NCBI GenBank assembly: GCA_029260765.1
Contig: JAJDCP010000133.1
Span: 62,001 to 126,000 of the forward strand
Reading direction: 5' to 3'
Origin: Planctomycetota bacterium
GTDB taxonomy: Bacteria; Planctomycetota; J058; JAJDCP01
Length of the DNA: 64,000 nucleotides
Shown here: positions 28,801 to 37,900 of the stretch, piece after piece
Numbering within the stretch: position 1 is the stretch's first letter
Layout: every line of letters begins with the position of its first letter
Notes under the pieces: model-generated
Told to the model about the DNA's origin: nothing
The model's input: only the letters and a program-made list of their open reading frames with translations
Database searches by the model: none
Program-made: the position numbers and the translations under genes

Positions 28801-31800
28801 GCGAGCCAGAAAGTCCAGGTTGGGCCCCTGCTCCTGCTGCGCCTTGGCTTTCTTCTTGCTCCGGCTTCTGCGCTCGGCCGCACACTTCGGAGCGCTGCGC
28901 GCCGCGCCGAAGCTGCCACCCACGGCGAAGTCCTGGCGGGAGGTCTCGGTCTCTTGCAGCTCCCAGGGGCGCAGCAGCAGACTCGGCCGTTCCAGCAGGT
29001 TCCCGGGCAGGCGCGCGGCGTAACGGCGCTCGAGCACATAGCGGTAGTCGTCGCCGATCTCCCGGCCCGAGATATAGAGCGACTCCGGCCAGCCGCTCGC
29101 GAAGCTGGCGGGACGCCAACCCGGCGCCTCCATCACCAGGGCCGAGCACTCGGGCAGAAACCGGCTGCCGAGCAGATGCACACGGCAGTGCGGGCTGGCA
29201 TCGGCCAGGCGCAGCCGCAGGTGGCTGGCGTCATGGGCCAGCTCGGTGCAGGCCAGTTGCCGGGCGCGGCTGTGCTCACGGCAACGCCCCTCAGACAGCA
29301 ACCAGCCCTGCTCGGCGCGGGCCGCGCTCACCTCGATCTCTACCTGCTCCCGGCTCCGCTTGTCGATCAAGCGGAAACAACCTGCAGGCAGGGCCCCCTG
29401 CAGCCTGCCCTGCTCGAGCTGCAGGGCCGCGAAACAGTCGGCGGCATATTCTCCGCCGCGCAGCTCGAGCAGCGCCAGCTCGCGCCGCCCGGGAGTCGCC
29501 GGGCCGCCAGACCAGGGCAGACTGAAGGTCTCGTCGGCGGCGAGCTGCAGCTTGTCGGGCCAGACGCTCATGCCGGCCTCGAGGCGCCAGCTCCCCCACA
29601 GGCCGGAACCCCGGACATCGAGCTGTTCGATGCCCGGCAGCGGACCGAGCTGCGCACGGCCTTGCGCGTCTGTCTGCAGCGCGGCCTCGAGCGGCTCGCG
29701 CAGCTCTCGATGGTGCAGCTCGAGCTGCAACGCGATAGCGGGCCGGGGCTCGCCCGCGCGGCCCAGCACATACAGGCTGAAGCCCTCTTGGTCGCGGCTG
29801 AGCAGCACCGAGGCCACCCGCTCACCGGCGTCGATGGCGTTGAGCTCAAAGCTGCGCTCGACCGCCAGCTCGAGCAGGTCTCCCGTCAACAGGCTGCGCA
29901 CTTTGGCGCTGAGCCGCAACTGAAGGCGGCGCAGGCCTTCGGGGACACGCAGAGTGCACACGGTCTCGCGGTCATTGTGCAGCTCGAGGTCGATAGGACG
30001 GCGGGCCTCGACGTCGTGCTGGTCGACAGTCGTGACACCGAGTCTGGCTTCCTCCAGGACACTGCAGCGGACCGGTCTGTCGTTCAGCAACAGCTGTGGC
30101 CGTACGAGGACCTGGGCGGTCTCGCCGCGCAGCAACTGTTCGCGCTCGACGTGCAGGCTGGCGACAAGCTTGTAGTCTTCGCCCCGATGTTGGAAGTGCT
30201 CGAGGCAGGTCAAGCCCTCGTGACAGAGCAGAATCTGGCGGCGGCCCGGCGCGTTGCTGTAAGGCACGACGATGGTCGCATCAGGTCCGGCGCGCAGCTC
30301 GCGCCCCGCCAGCCAGAGCCGGGCCTCGGGAAGAGCTCTGCCCGCTTCATCGTAGATGCAGAAGACGTGTCCCTCAGGCCCAGGGCGCTCGCTGAAGCGC
30401 AGGCTGCCCTTGCGGATCAGAGCTCGGCTGCTGCGTCCTCCGCCGATGCACTCGACCACATAGACGCCCGGAGCGGCCAGCTCGGGCAGCTCAATGCGTT
30501 GCTCTACCAGGCGCATGGGTGGCTGCTCGAGTGCGAGGCTGCGCTCGTGTCGGGCTTCCAGGCCATCGAGATCGAGCTCGGCGTCGACCGCGCGGCCCTC
30601 TTGCAGCGCGAAGTTGCGCACATTGATCTCAAAGACCTTGATCAGCAGGGTCTTGACGTTCTTGAGCGCCAGCCACAGCACCACAGGCTCGTCAGGCGCG
30701 TAGTCGGGCTTGTTCTGGGGCAGGAGCTTGAGCTCGACGCGATCTCTGAGGGCCTGGATGGCTTCGGGGTCATCCCATACTACTGTCCAACGGGCAGGAT
30801 CTCCCACGCCGTGCAGCAGCTTACTTGCCGCGAACAGGCCTCGCAGCCAGTCGCTCCGCACGCAGTCGCTGAACTCCTGGGTGTCCTCGGCTGCGCGCAG
30901 GAAGTGTTGCAGGAAGTCACTCACCAGGTCGTTGTCATCGCCCACCTCGGGCAAACCTGTCAGCCTTTCGAAGTCCTCGGACAAGTCGATGCTGTCGGGC
31001 TGCTTGCGCAGGTGTTTCGTCGCAAAAGCACTTGTGCGCGGAAGTTGCAGGTACTTGCGGAAGAGCTCGCGCGGATAGTTGCCGGCGGCCCGGTGCGACG
31101 CCAGCAGGTGGAACAACAGATGCGCCTTGAGGCTGTTGTAGGCGCGGGGCAGCGACTGCGCTTCCTGCCAGAAAGCCTCGAGCAGAGCTCGCTGCGCGGC
31201 AGGCTTGCGCATGCGGGGCGTATCTCCGGCAGGGACCAGCCGGCGGAGCAGGCAGTGTTGGAATTCGCGGTCTTCCTGCAAGCGCGGCAGACGTTTGCGG
31301 CAGAAGCGCAGCTGCTCGAGCAACAGACTGCGGTGGATCGGGAGCGCGCCGAAGCCCGGGCTCTTCTTGCGCTGCAGATCGGCCACGACCAGCTCGGCCA
31401 GCTGGGGATGGTCGGGAAGCCGCACGCGCCGCAAGAGCTCGCTCCGGCGCGACGCGTCGAGCCGCTTGGCGAGTCCGGCCTCGAGCAAGCCGTCGAGACC
31501 TTCGTTGCTGAAGGCGTCGAGGTCTTTCGAGGCCGCCAGCAGCTCGGCACGCTTCGCCTCGATGCCGAGGGCCTTGGGGTCGAGCCGCGTAGGCAGCGGG
31601 CTCGGCCGCTGCCCAAGACTGCGTTCGTGCTGCAGCTCGGGGCGCAGTCGCTGCCGCAACAGAGCGCAGGCCGCCTCGGGATCGCGCTCAAAGCCGAGCA
31701 GAGCCTGACGGTTCTCGATCTGTTCGAGGCGCTGCGAGTTGCCGTGCCGGGCACGCCAAGCTTCGAGCAGCTTGTCGACCTCGTCGAGCTTGGTTTGGAG

Positions 31801-31914
31801 CTGCAGGTGCAGGCAGCTGTAGAAGAAGTGCTCTTCACTGCCAGGAATCATTTGATCGAGCGCCAGGCCCCTGCGTTGGGGGTCGGCGAGGTTTTCCAAC
31901 AGACTGAGCTCCAT
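25807..31914 (-). CDS. Giant protein (2035 aa) with macroglobulin-like beta domains, no signal peptide
   Basis: The ATG at 31914 has AGGAG 5 nt upstream. Residues 1-~390 are helical and charged. From ~400 the sequence becomes a chain of beta domains reminiscent of alpha-2-macroglobulin MG domains: KPDYAPDEPVVLWLALKNV, ELAAPGVYVVECIGGG, IYDEAGRALPEARLWLAGRE, and repeated VERxxLLRGETAQVLVRP-like openings. A basic stretch RRSRSKKKAKAQQEQG (~1015) and an acidic one ADEEEDDSFADD (~1315) act as hinges. The C-terminus has HKDGYTDLRGIFDYVSVS. There is no signal peptide, lipobox, or CxEQ thioester motif, so it is not a standard periplasmic macroglobulin. Function unknown; the A2M resemblance is tentative. 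Confidence 0.75.
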   Translation of the reverse strand: MELSLLENLADPQRRGLALDQMIPGSEEHFFYSCLHLQLQTKLDEVDKLLEAWRARHGNSQRLEQIENRQALLGFERDPEAACALLRQRLRPELQHERSLGQRPSPLPTRLDPKALGIEAKRAELLAASKDLDAFSNEGLDGLLEAGLAKRLDASRRSELLRRVRLPDHPQLAELVVADLQRKKSPGFGALPIHRSLLLEQLRFCRKRLPRLQEDREFQHCLLRRLVPAGDTPRMRKPAAQRALLEAFWQEAQSLPRAYNSLKAHLLFHLLASHRAAGNYPRELFRKYLQLPRTSAFATKHLRKQPDSIDLSEDFERLTGLPEVGDDNDLVSDFLQHFLRAAEDTQEFSDCVRSDWLRGLFAASKLLHGVGDPARWTVVWDDPEAIQALRDRVELKLLPQNKPDYAPDEPVVLWLALKNVKTLLIKVFEINVRNFALQEGRAVDAELDLDGLEARHERSLALEQPPMRLVEQRIELPELAAPGVYVVECIGGGRSSRALIRKGSLRFSERPGPEGHVFCIYDEAGRALPEARLWLAGRELRAGPDATIVVPYSNAPGRRQILLCHEGLTCLEHFQHRGEDYKLVASLHVEREQLLRGETAQVLVRPQLLLNDRPVRCSVLEEARLGVTTVDQHDVEARRPIDLELHNDRETVCTLRVPEGLRRLQLRLSAKVRSLLTGDLLELAVERSFELNAIDAGERVASVLLSRDQEGFSLYVLGRAGEPRPAIALQLELHHRELREPLEAALQTDAQGRAQLGPLPGIEQLDVRGSGLWGSWRLEAGMSVWPDKLQLAADETFSLPWSGGPATPGRRELALLELRGGEYAADCFAALQLEQGRLQGALPAGCFRLIDKRSREQVEIEVSAARAEQGWLLSEGRCREHSRARQLACTELAHDASHLRLRLADASPHCRVHLLGSRFLPECSALVMEAPGWRPASFASGWPESLYISGREIGDDYRYVLERRYAARLPGNLLERPSLLLRPWELQETETSRQDFAVGGSFGAARSAPKCAAERRSRSKKKAKAQQEQGPNLDFLARSAVLLANLRPDSEGRLEVPLEQLADARQVQVLVLDGSSSLFRHHGLKEQPLERRTLTLQNALDPDAHFCERRGIDARMPGQELQFAELETAQLEVYSDFAQVFRLYGTLAGGRGLERFRFLCRWHQLSHEDKCKHLSDFGCHELHLFVWLKDRPFFEQVVRPHLQHKLFRSFVDDFLLGADLGRYLEPWAYRRLNLVERALLAAQHPSVARQVEELCGLTSADPERDARIFDTALRGSALDTDDRLGLEKLREEAERERFDGPEEVCASIADEEEDDSFADDMKADEGGFDARARGGGGQRPFYQELGATKEWAETHYYDLPLSRTDAGLLPGRPFWSDFARHVVDNGLEQPFLSQHFAQPTGSLNEQLLALALLGLPLQAEAPAIQREAAGLRLKAAAPMLAVHRQIQPVQLSSETSPVLVSQRYFRSDARTRREGGETVEMPVTGSLLCHVPYICQVVLTNTGSARLKLELLLQIPQGALPLAKGLATRGRSLQLEGFATETLEYAFYFPEPGTATHFPVHVARRGVLLGCAEPRRLQVVGSLELGAGGSWPQVSQQASLDALLSYLDGAELPRLELVKIAWRMRDAEAFARILARLSARHCYDDTLWAYSLLHKDPLRLREYLACQNGLLRNCGLALEGGLLELEPQRRGWFEHLEYAPLVNALAHPLQGKRQIANARFESQYRALLQLLSYRAEPRPAERLMQTWALLLQDRVEEARACLAQLDTARLPCAMQLAYLRSYLAFFTEQPEDARQDAAPWLDYPVPRWRALFQAVHDQLAEAQGAAPGVEPGSGREQQQGALAASEPSFELEVESGEVCVRSQNLSSCEVNYYPMDLELLFSRQPFVQELSGQFAYIRPKHSEQRDLDPQGGALRFPLPERFAASNLVVEVVAAGKRQTRATTAHQLRVAVSESYGRLQVRHLQTGKPLPAVYVKVYAREQHGSVRMHKDGYTDLRGIFDYVSVSAPARSVERFALLVLSEEHGALVREAPPPQR

Positions 31915-31933
31915 GACGGCTCCTGCGAAGGGA

Positions 31934-31962
31934 TTGGGGATGCGGGAGCTGGCCAGTATACT
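31934..31962 (+). promoter_or_regulatory. Putative divergent promoter with symmetric -10 element
   Basis: CAGTATACTG (31954-31963) is a perfect palindrome, so TATACT can be read as a -10 box on both strands. On the plus strand TTGGGG at 31934-31939 gives a 17-nt spacer toward the amidotransferase gene. On the minus strand a weaker -35 (GTTTCG-like) faces the 2035-residue protein. The -35 elements are poor. Confidence 0.4.
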
Positions 31963-32028
31963 GCCAGGCAGGGTCGGCGAAACGGCCTTTCAGCCGGCAT
32001 TCCCCGGCTCCAACGAACCGGGTCGGCC

Positions 32029-32769
32029 ATGAAGAACCTGAATATCGTCCTCCTGCGCGCACGCAAAGCCGGGGATCCGGTGCGCGAGCACGAGCACTCC
32101 TGTTTCGCGCGCCACGCAGGGCTCGAGCGCGAGCAGCTCTCTCCGCATGACCTGACCGAGAGCCTGCCGCGGGCCAAAGCCCTGAAGCGCTACGACGCGC
32201 TGATGATCGGCGGTGCCGGGGACTACTACGTGTCGAAGGGAGACCTGCCGGGCTTCAAGAACGTGCTCGAGCTGCTCGGCGAGCTGGTCGACCTCGGCCT
32301 GCCCGTGTTCGCCTCCTGTTTCGGCTACCAGATGCTGGTACAGGCCCTGGGTGGCGAGGTCATCCACGATCCGGACAACACCGAGATCGGCAGCGTCGAG
32401 CTCGAGCTGACCGCTGAGGGCAAGGCCGATCCCCTGTTTGGCGCGCTTCCGAAGAAGTTCTGGGCGCAGCAAGGCCACAAAGACCGCGCGCGGGTGCATC
32501 CGAAGGGCATGCCCAACCTCGCCTCAAGCGAGCGCTCGCCGTTCCAGGCATTGCGGGTGCCGGGCAAGCCGGTGTGGGGGGTGCAGTTCCACCCCGAGCT
32601 GGACCGGGAGGGCAACCAGCACCGCTTCCAGCGCTACATCGAGGGATACGCGAAACACCTGCCTCCCGAAGAACATCAGAGCGTGATGGAGGGCTTCCGC
32701 GAGAGTCCGGAAGCCTGCACCCTGCCGCGGCGCTTTCTGGAACTGGTGTTCGGGCCGGGGTCTCGGTAG
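32029..32769 (+). CDS. Class I glutamine amidotransferase (GMP-synthase-like)
   Basis: 246 residues. The catalytic triad is complete: Cys97 in FASCFGYQML, His188 and Glu190 in WGVQFHPEL. The amidotransferase alone is present, with no synthetase partner domain, so it belongs to the stand-alone COG0518 group rather than GuaA. Such proteins hydrolyse glutamine or gamma-glutamyl compounds and transfer ammonia. The start ATG follows a C/G-rich leader without a strong ribosome site. It is divergent from the giant macroglobulin-like gene; the 114-nt gap holds a candidate shared promoter. Confidence 0.88.
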   Translation: MKNLNIVLLRARKAGDPVREHEHSCFARHAGLEREQLSPHDLTESLPRAKALKRYDALMIGGAGDYYVSKGDLPGFKNVLELLGELVDLGLPVFASCFGYQMLVQALGGEVIHDPDNTEIGSVELELTAEGKADPLFGALPKKFWAQQGHKDRARVHPKGMPNLASSERSPFQALRVPGKPVWGVQFHPELDREGNQHRFQRYIEGYAKHLPPEEHQSVMEGFRESPEACTLPRRFLELVFGPGSR

Positions 32770-32797
32770 CGGGGTTTCGGTGCAGCATGCGCGTGCT

Positions 32798-33407
32798 TCA
32801 GGGGGGCACCAAGAACTCGAAGCTGACTTTTCCGGCAGGCGCGACCTCTAGCAGGTAATTCTCGTGAAGCGTCAGGAGATGCCCGGGCACCTCGGGATCG
32901 ACATTCTCCCGGACGGTCAGGAGCTTCCCGCCTTCTTCAGAGAAGATCCTGCCGTCCTCGGTCCATACCGCCCACTGCCGATGCACCGCACCTGCATGTT
33001 CTAGTTGGTGGTCTGTGTGCTGAACCCCAAAACCTCAGCCTCGGGTTGCGCGCGGAAAACCGCGTCGCTCCCCAACATTCCTTCGGCCTCTTCCGATTCC
33101 CAGTCTTCGTCGAGGACCCGCTGGAAGACACGGCGCATCCCTGCCTGCCGCGATGCACCCACGCGACGACCACGGTGCATTGTCGGGGATCTTCCCAGCG
33201 GCCGACCGACAAGCCCGCAAGACGCAGCTGTTCGTACGCAAAACGGACCGTGCTCGCGCTGACATCGATCCCATTCCAGCACAGGCGAGCCCCAACCTCG
33301 TAGACGCCGTCGACACGGGGAAGCCACGCGTCCAGCTCGACTACACACTCCCAGAGCTCGGTCCAGCGATCAAGCGTCCCACTCGACCGGGTGGGCGAAG
33401 TGGTTGT
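32798..33407 (-). pseudogene. Frameshifted remnant downstream of the Ig-like/tail protein
   Basis: Protein-like sequence runs through three frames. Frame 1 (33407 to ~33140) reads LDRWTELWECVVELDAW, GVYEVGARLCWNGIDV and CTVVVAWVHRG and has no start codon in its beginning. Frame 2 (33138-33001) reads MRRVFQRVLDEDWESEEAE. Frame 3 (~33030-32798) reads HRQWAVWTEDGRIFSEEGG and LTLHENYLLEVAPAGKVSF and ends in a stop. The shifts fall near GGCAGGCAGGG and TTTTGGGG runs. It may have been a separate gene or the 3' part of the 33370-34056 gene. Sequencing error is the alternative. Family unknown. Confidence 0.6.
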
Positions 33408-34056
33408 TCATCAACGAGATCGAAAAGGCCCCGGCTGGGCAGCCCTTCTCCTCGAGACGTCCGCCATCGTCCAGCTTGCCGCGCCGCAACTCACCATGGG
33501 CGAAGAGCAGAAGATACTCGACGCCCACCAGGGATGAACCGGAGTCTGCAGCGTCGAAGTCGAAGTCGATGGTCCTTTCGACCTTGAGCGGCTCTGAGAC
33601 CTTTCGACCCCTTCCGATGGACGCCTCGAAACGCGGCAGGCCATGCTTGCCATCTTTGACGGGCTTCTGTTCGCGTTCGGAGGCCGGACGCGCCCCACTA
33701 CCGTCACCGATCTCGGGGATGGGCGTGGACCCCCCCAGCGCCACCTTCCAGGTGACGCTGGCCAGCTTGCCGGACTCGGTCGCCGTTCCCTGCGCCTCGG
33801 TGATCAGAGTGTCTTCGGCCTTCGGGTCCTCTCCGGTAAAGACCCTGAAGCTGACTTTGTCCCCATCCTTGGCGCGCTCGAGATCCGCCAGCAGCTCGAC
33901 CTCCTCCTCCGGCTCGGATTCGGTCACTGACCAACGCACGGCAGTGATTCTCGCGCCTCTGAAGGTAATCCGATTGAACTTGCCGGAGCTCACCCTCGTG
34001 CGGTTGTCGATAAGCTCCCTTGCCTGAATGGGGGTCTGCCCTTTTTCATCAGCCAT
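33370..34056 (-). CDS. Ig-like plus tail-domain protein, possibly secretion-spike associated
   Basis: 228 residues from the ATG at 34056, with GGAG about 10 nt upstream. Two modules: an Ig-like domain (ITAVRWSVTESEPEEEVELL ... DGDKVSFRVF ... VTWKV) and a C-terminal domain with YLLLFAHGELRRGKLDDGGR then CPAGAFSISL. The pattern 'x-LxxG-xxxGxLDxxGxx-PxGxxxxxF' is, from my knowledge, frequent in proteins attached to VgrG/PAAR-type spikes and polymorphic toxin carriers, which suggests a similar structural role. No secretion apparatus gene is in the window. The remnant immediately downstream may have been part of it. Confidence 0.6.
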   Translation of the reverse strand: MADEKGQTPIQARELIDNRTRVSSGKFNRITFRGARITAVRWSVTESEPEEEVELLADLERAKDGDKVSFRVFTGEDPKAEDTLITEAQGTATESGKLASVTWKVALGGSTPIPEIGDGSGARPASEREQKPVKDGKHGLPRFEASIGRGRKVSEPLKVERTIDFDFDAADSGSSLVGVEYLLLFAHGELRRGKLDDGGRLEEKGCPAGAFSISLMNNHFAHPVEWDA

Positions 34057-34192
34057 GAGCTGTCTACTCCCCGGTTTTGTGTGGAGGTTCGCGTCTGTTT
34101 CAAATTCTAGCTTCAGACTCGCCAGCGAGCAGATCAAGTGATCTAAAAAAAAGACCGACCCGAGATATCATCAGAAGTTGGATTTTGTCTTC

Positions 34193-34221
34193 TTGGTAGA
34201 GATCTAAAATCTTCTTACAAT
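34193..34221 (+). promoter_or_regulatory. Sigma-70-type promoter of the 34263 operon
   Basis: TTGGTA (34193-34198), a 17-nt spacer and TACAAT (34216-34221, five of six consensus bases), placing the start of transcription about 35 nt before the ATG at 34263. The surrounding 34090-34230 stretch is AT-rich compared with flanking genes and also contains the inverted repeat AGATCA-AG-TGATCT at 34131-34144. Confidence 0.55.
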
Positions 34222-34262
34222 TCTCAACAGATAGCGATCGACCCCGAAGCACTGGAGGTGTC

Positions 34263-34907
34263 ATGCCAATTCTCGTGAAAATCGGAGGCAAGCCTTGCCT
34301 GGAGATCGATCTGGGCAAGGAGGGCTGCGGCAAGACACTGGGAGAAGTCTGTCAGGTTTTCCTTCTGGAGCCGGACCTGCTGCTTGGGGATCTCGCTGAA
34401 TTTCAACGCAACACGCCCATCCTCGAGAAACTCGCCCACGAGCTGAAAAAGCAGGTTGAGGCGGGTTTCCGCAAGCAGCAGAAGGCCATGCTCGCCGCGA
34501 CCTATCCACACCTGGGCCTGGATCCCGACGCCCAGGACAAGGACGCGGGCGGAGACCATCCCTGTTGTGAGCGGATCCCGGAAACCTGTGTCCGGTTCCC
34601 CGCCCTGGTCGGCAAGGACGGCTCGCTCTACCCGAAGCAGGAACACCGGGATCCCGATCTGGAGCTGACCGGAGAGGAGTTCAAACAGAACTCCGATCTC
34701 GACGTCTGGATCGGCAAGCGGCTCGAAAACCGACTCAAAGCGTGTCAGGGAGCAGCCCTGGTCCACCAGTTTCTGACCCTGCACCTCGATCCTTCAAAGC
34801 TCGAGCTGCCGGGGGACACCGTGCTGTATGCAGAGCTTCCGCCTCAGCACCTGCTCTTCGATCCTGATGAGGGTCCCCTGATCGGCCGCTTTGGCTCGAA
34901 TACCTGA
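34263..34907 (+). CDS. Hypothetical protein, partner of the 1180-aa toxin-like protein
   Basis: 214 residues; GGAGG lies 5 nt before the ATG. No signal peptide or transmembrane helix. The N-terminus MPILVKIGGKPCLEIDLG is beta-like, followed by a helical part (LEKLAHELKKQVEAGFRKQQ), a His/Asp/Cys-containing loop (GGDHPCCERI) and a mixed C-terminal part. Family not recognised. It is 17 nt ahead of the 1180-residue gene. By analogy with effector loci it might be an adaptor or chaperone; this is inference. Confidence 0.7.
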   Translation: MPILVKIGGKPCLEIDLGKEGCGKTLGEVCQVFLLEPDLLLGDLAEFQRNTPILEKLAHELKKQVEAGFRKQQKAMLAATYPHLGLDPDAQDKDAGGDHPCCERIPETCVRFPALVGKDGSLYPKQEHRDPDLELTGEEFKQNSDLDVWIGKRLENRLKACQGAALVHQFLTLHLDPSKLELPGDTVLYAELPPQHLLFDPDEGPLIGRFGSNT

Positions 34908-34924
34908 CACCCGAGGAGCCTGCC

Positions 34925-37900
34925 ATGTCCGACACGTCAGCGCTGAAGCTGAATCCCAAGCCCGGCGAGACCTTCCGCGTCAACCGCCTGCTCTGCACCC
35001 CGACGCGCATCGCCGAGGCGGCGTATCGGAACAAACTGAAGATGGACAAGAAGCACGGCGCGAGCCAGTACGCGGCGGCCATCATGCTCCACAACAAGGA
35101 CATTGCCGATCCCAAGAACCCCAAGCTGTGGACCGCCAAACATCTTCTCCAGACCGTCAAGAATCTCAAAATCCCAGCCACCGCCGCCGTGCCGGAGCTC
35201 ATGACGCAGGCCAGGGCTCAGAAGATCCGCGCCCCGCTGCGTGTCGTCAATGCCCAGCTGGCCAAGAAGCTGCCCGCTCATCCCAGCCAGCTCAGCGGCG
35301 AATTCGCGCCCCTGGGCGCCTTCTTCAAGAAGATCCAAGCGCTGCGCAGCCACATGGAGAGCCACACCAAGATCGCGAAGCAGCTGGAGCGCATCCTGGC
35401 TGCCGGCAAGGCCGTCAGCGCCTATGTCGATTACAAGGTTGTGCTCGGAGGGGGCTCTAAGTGGGAGAAGTGTGTCGACTGGGATGTCTTCAAGAAGGGT
35501 ATATTCACGCGGCGTGAGCGCAGCGTCCCACGCGTCAAGCTGAAAATGGACGCACGTCTGGCTCAGGTCGAGAAGGAGTTGCTCTACACCCACGACGACG
35601 TGGAAGAGGCGTTGAAGACATCGTGGGACTACAGAATCGTGCGCGACAAACTGGCAAAACAGGCTGTCGATCTTCTGAAGAACGACGATCCCCACACCTT
35701 CCATCCGGCCTTGCACAGCCTGATGCTGCTCTTCGACTCGGGTAGCTCGAAAGTCGGGGAGTGGCTCCTCACCTGGCTGAGTCACGCCTTTCAGACCCTG
35801 GCAGAGACGCGGCCTGGCCATGATTTCGTGGTCGGACGGCTGGCAGTCGCTTTCCTGAAGGTACGGAAGGTCGGGCCCGACAAGTTGTCGACGTTGAACG
35901 AAAGTGAAGAGATCTTTCTCAAGCTCCTCAAGTACTCGATCACGACAGCCAAGATCGCCAAGAAGGCGACCCCCCATATCCCGACCGCGATCAGCTTCCT
36001 CGGCCACATGTGGCGCTTTGTGTCCAAAATCCCCGGATTCATAGGCTCTCCCCGCAGCCATCTCTCGGACGCCGCAACGACCTCGATCAACGCTGCCAGG
36101 GCGGCCTGGAATACGGTCAAGAATGAGCTCGCGGAGGCCGTCAAGGACAGCGTTGTCTTCTATCTGCACAGGAAGTACCTGAAATTCCGTCTGAGCCGTG
36201 TCGATCCGCTGAAGATCCTGCAGGGCACGGTCAAGGAGTTCGATCCTGAGCTCTTCAAGCAAGCCCGGAAGTGGCAGGAGAGACTCCACGAGCTCGAGAC
36301 GCGGGCTGGCGCGCCGCTAAGTGTGATCGAGCTGCAGCGGGGCAAGCTCGCCGAGATGCCCGGCTGGACCGATGATGCGGTTCTGGCGCTCGAAGGGGCT
36401 CTCGTCTTCCTCAACACCATCATGGCCTTCGCCAAGTTTGAGCAGGCATTCAGGGACGGAACTTCATCTGCTAAGGCTGATGCCGTTGTCGATTTGGTGA
36501 AGCTCGCCGGGGACGTCGCCGGACTGGCCTACGGGATCCAGGAGCATGCTCTCAAGATCCGCCATGCCCAGGCGGGTATCGAGGCGACGGCCGCAGAGAC
36601 TGCCCTGAAGCCCATCAAGAGTGCCGCCGCCAAGGTCGCCGTGGTCTTCGCTGTGCTGGATCTCGGCTATACGCTCTACAAGTTCTACAAAGCGACCGCC
36701 GATGGCGGCAAGATGAACTGGCAAGTCGCGGGCAGCGTCGCCGGACTCGTCGGCTCCCTCTTGACCCTCGCAGGCACGGCCACGACGATTCCCGGGCTGC
36801 AGGCGGTTGGTCTGGCGATCGCGTTGGCAGCGGCCGCCATCGGCCTGGTGGTCGCATTCTGGGACAAGATCGTCGAGAATCCTTCCAGTATCGCCCTACG
36901 GACCAAGATGCAGGCCTATGAGAAGGAGGCGCAGCAGACTCCCTGGTGGCTGGATGATCGCGAATCGATCAAATTCCGGCCGCGGCTCTGGTTCGAGCAG
37001 AGCTCGGAGGGCTCTATCACCTGCCATGCGCAGTGCCTGTATCCGTACAAGACCTACGACGAGCTCTTCGCGGCTTTTCCGAGGCTGCAGCAGAAGCACC
37101 CCGGCGAGAAGACCTTCTTTTTCAAGCTCAAGTCGAGCCAGGGAGTGGTCTCCGCCCACCATCCCCACGGTATCTTGGACGAGAACGGAAAGAACCAGAT
37201 CTATCGCGGAAATGTGGAGCTCAGCCCGGGAGCGCTTTTCAGTTCGTTCTATCCCCACCCCCACTACTCCAAGAAGCTCCTGCCAGGAGCCCGCATGCAC
37301 TCTCCATTGTCGGTTGCACTGAAGGGTGCGGAGGCGGGGGCCGCCCTGCAGGGGTCGATCCACTACATGCGCTTCAAGGTCGGCAGCCGCTACCAAGGCG
37401 AGTCCGATGCCCTCTCGCAGACCTTCAACCGCATCCTCGTACCGGCCTCGGCGATCTCGGCTGGGCGCATCAATCCAAACAAGTGCAGGGTGACGAGCGG
37501 AAGCGGACCCGACTCCATCCACATCAAGGAGATCTTGTTCAGCAAGACCAGCGATGGCTCGAAACCGCTCGGCGCCGGCTGCTACTTCAGCTACCGCGAG
37601 GAAGGCGACGAAGAGTACGTCATCGACCAGAAGGTCTACATGGTCGTCAAGTTCGCTGGCTCCCTGAAGACGTTCGTTGAGGAGGGCAACAAGATCTCCG
37701 TCAAATTCACAGCTATCGAGGACGATGGGAGATTCGGTATCGACGACAAATCCGAACAGACCTACACCTCGCTAAACGCCTCGGAGAAGGCCGGCAACTA
37801 TTGCTATCGGGAGCTGAAAGACAGTGCCATCTTCGAGATGGTTGCGAAATATGGGAAAGACGAGAAGGAGGAGATTCTCAATGTCGGCTTCGAAGTGGAG

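Noticed and set aside
31951..31966. Sigma-54-like spacing (GG-N10-GC) in the divergent gap before the 2035-aa gene
   Set aside because: The -12 half is TGGC rather than TTGC and the palindrome CAGTATACTG explains the sequence as a sigma-70-type -10 element.
28954..32028. Long plus-strand frame upstream of and in frame with the glutamine amidotransferase
   Set aside because: It is antisense to the 2035-aa protein. The amidotransferase has its own ATG at 32029 and complete domain; the 5' extension has no protein-like pattern.
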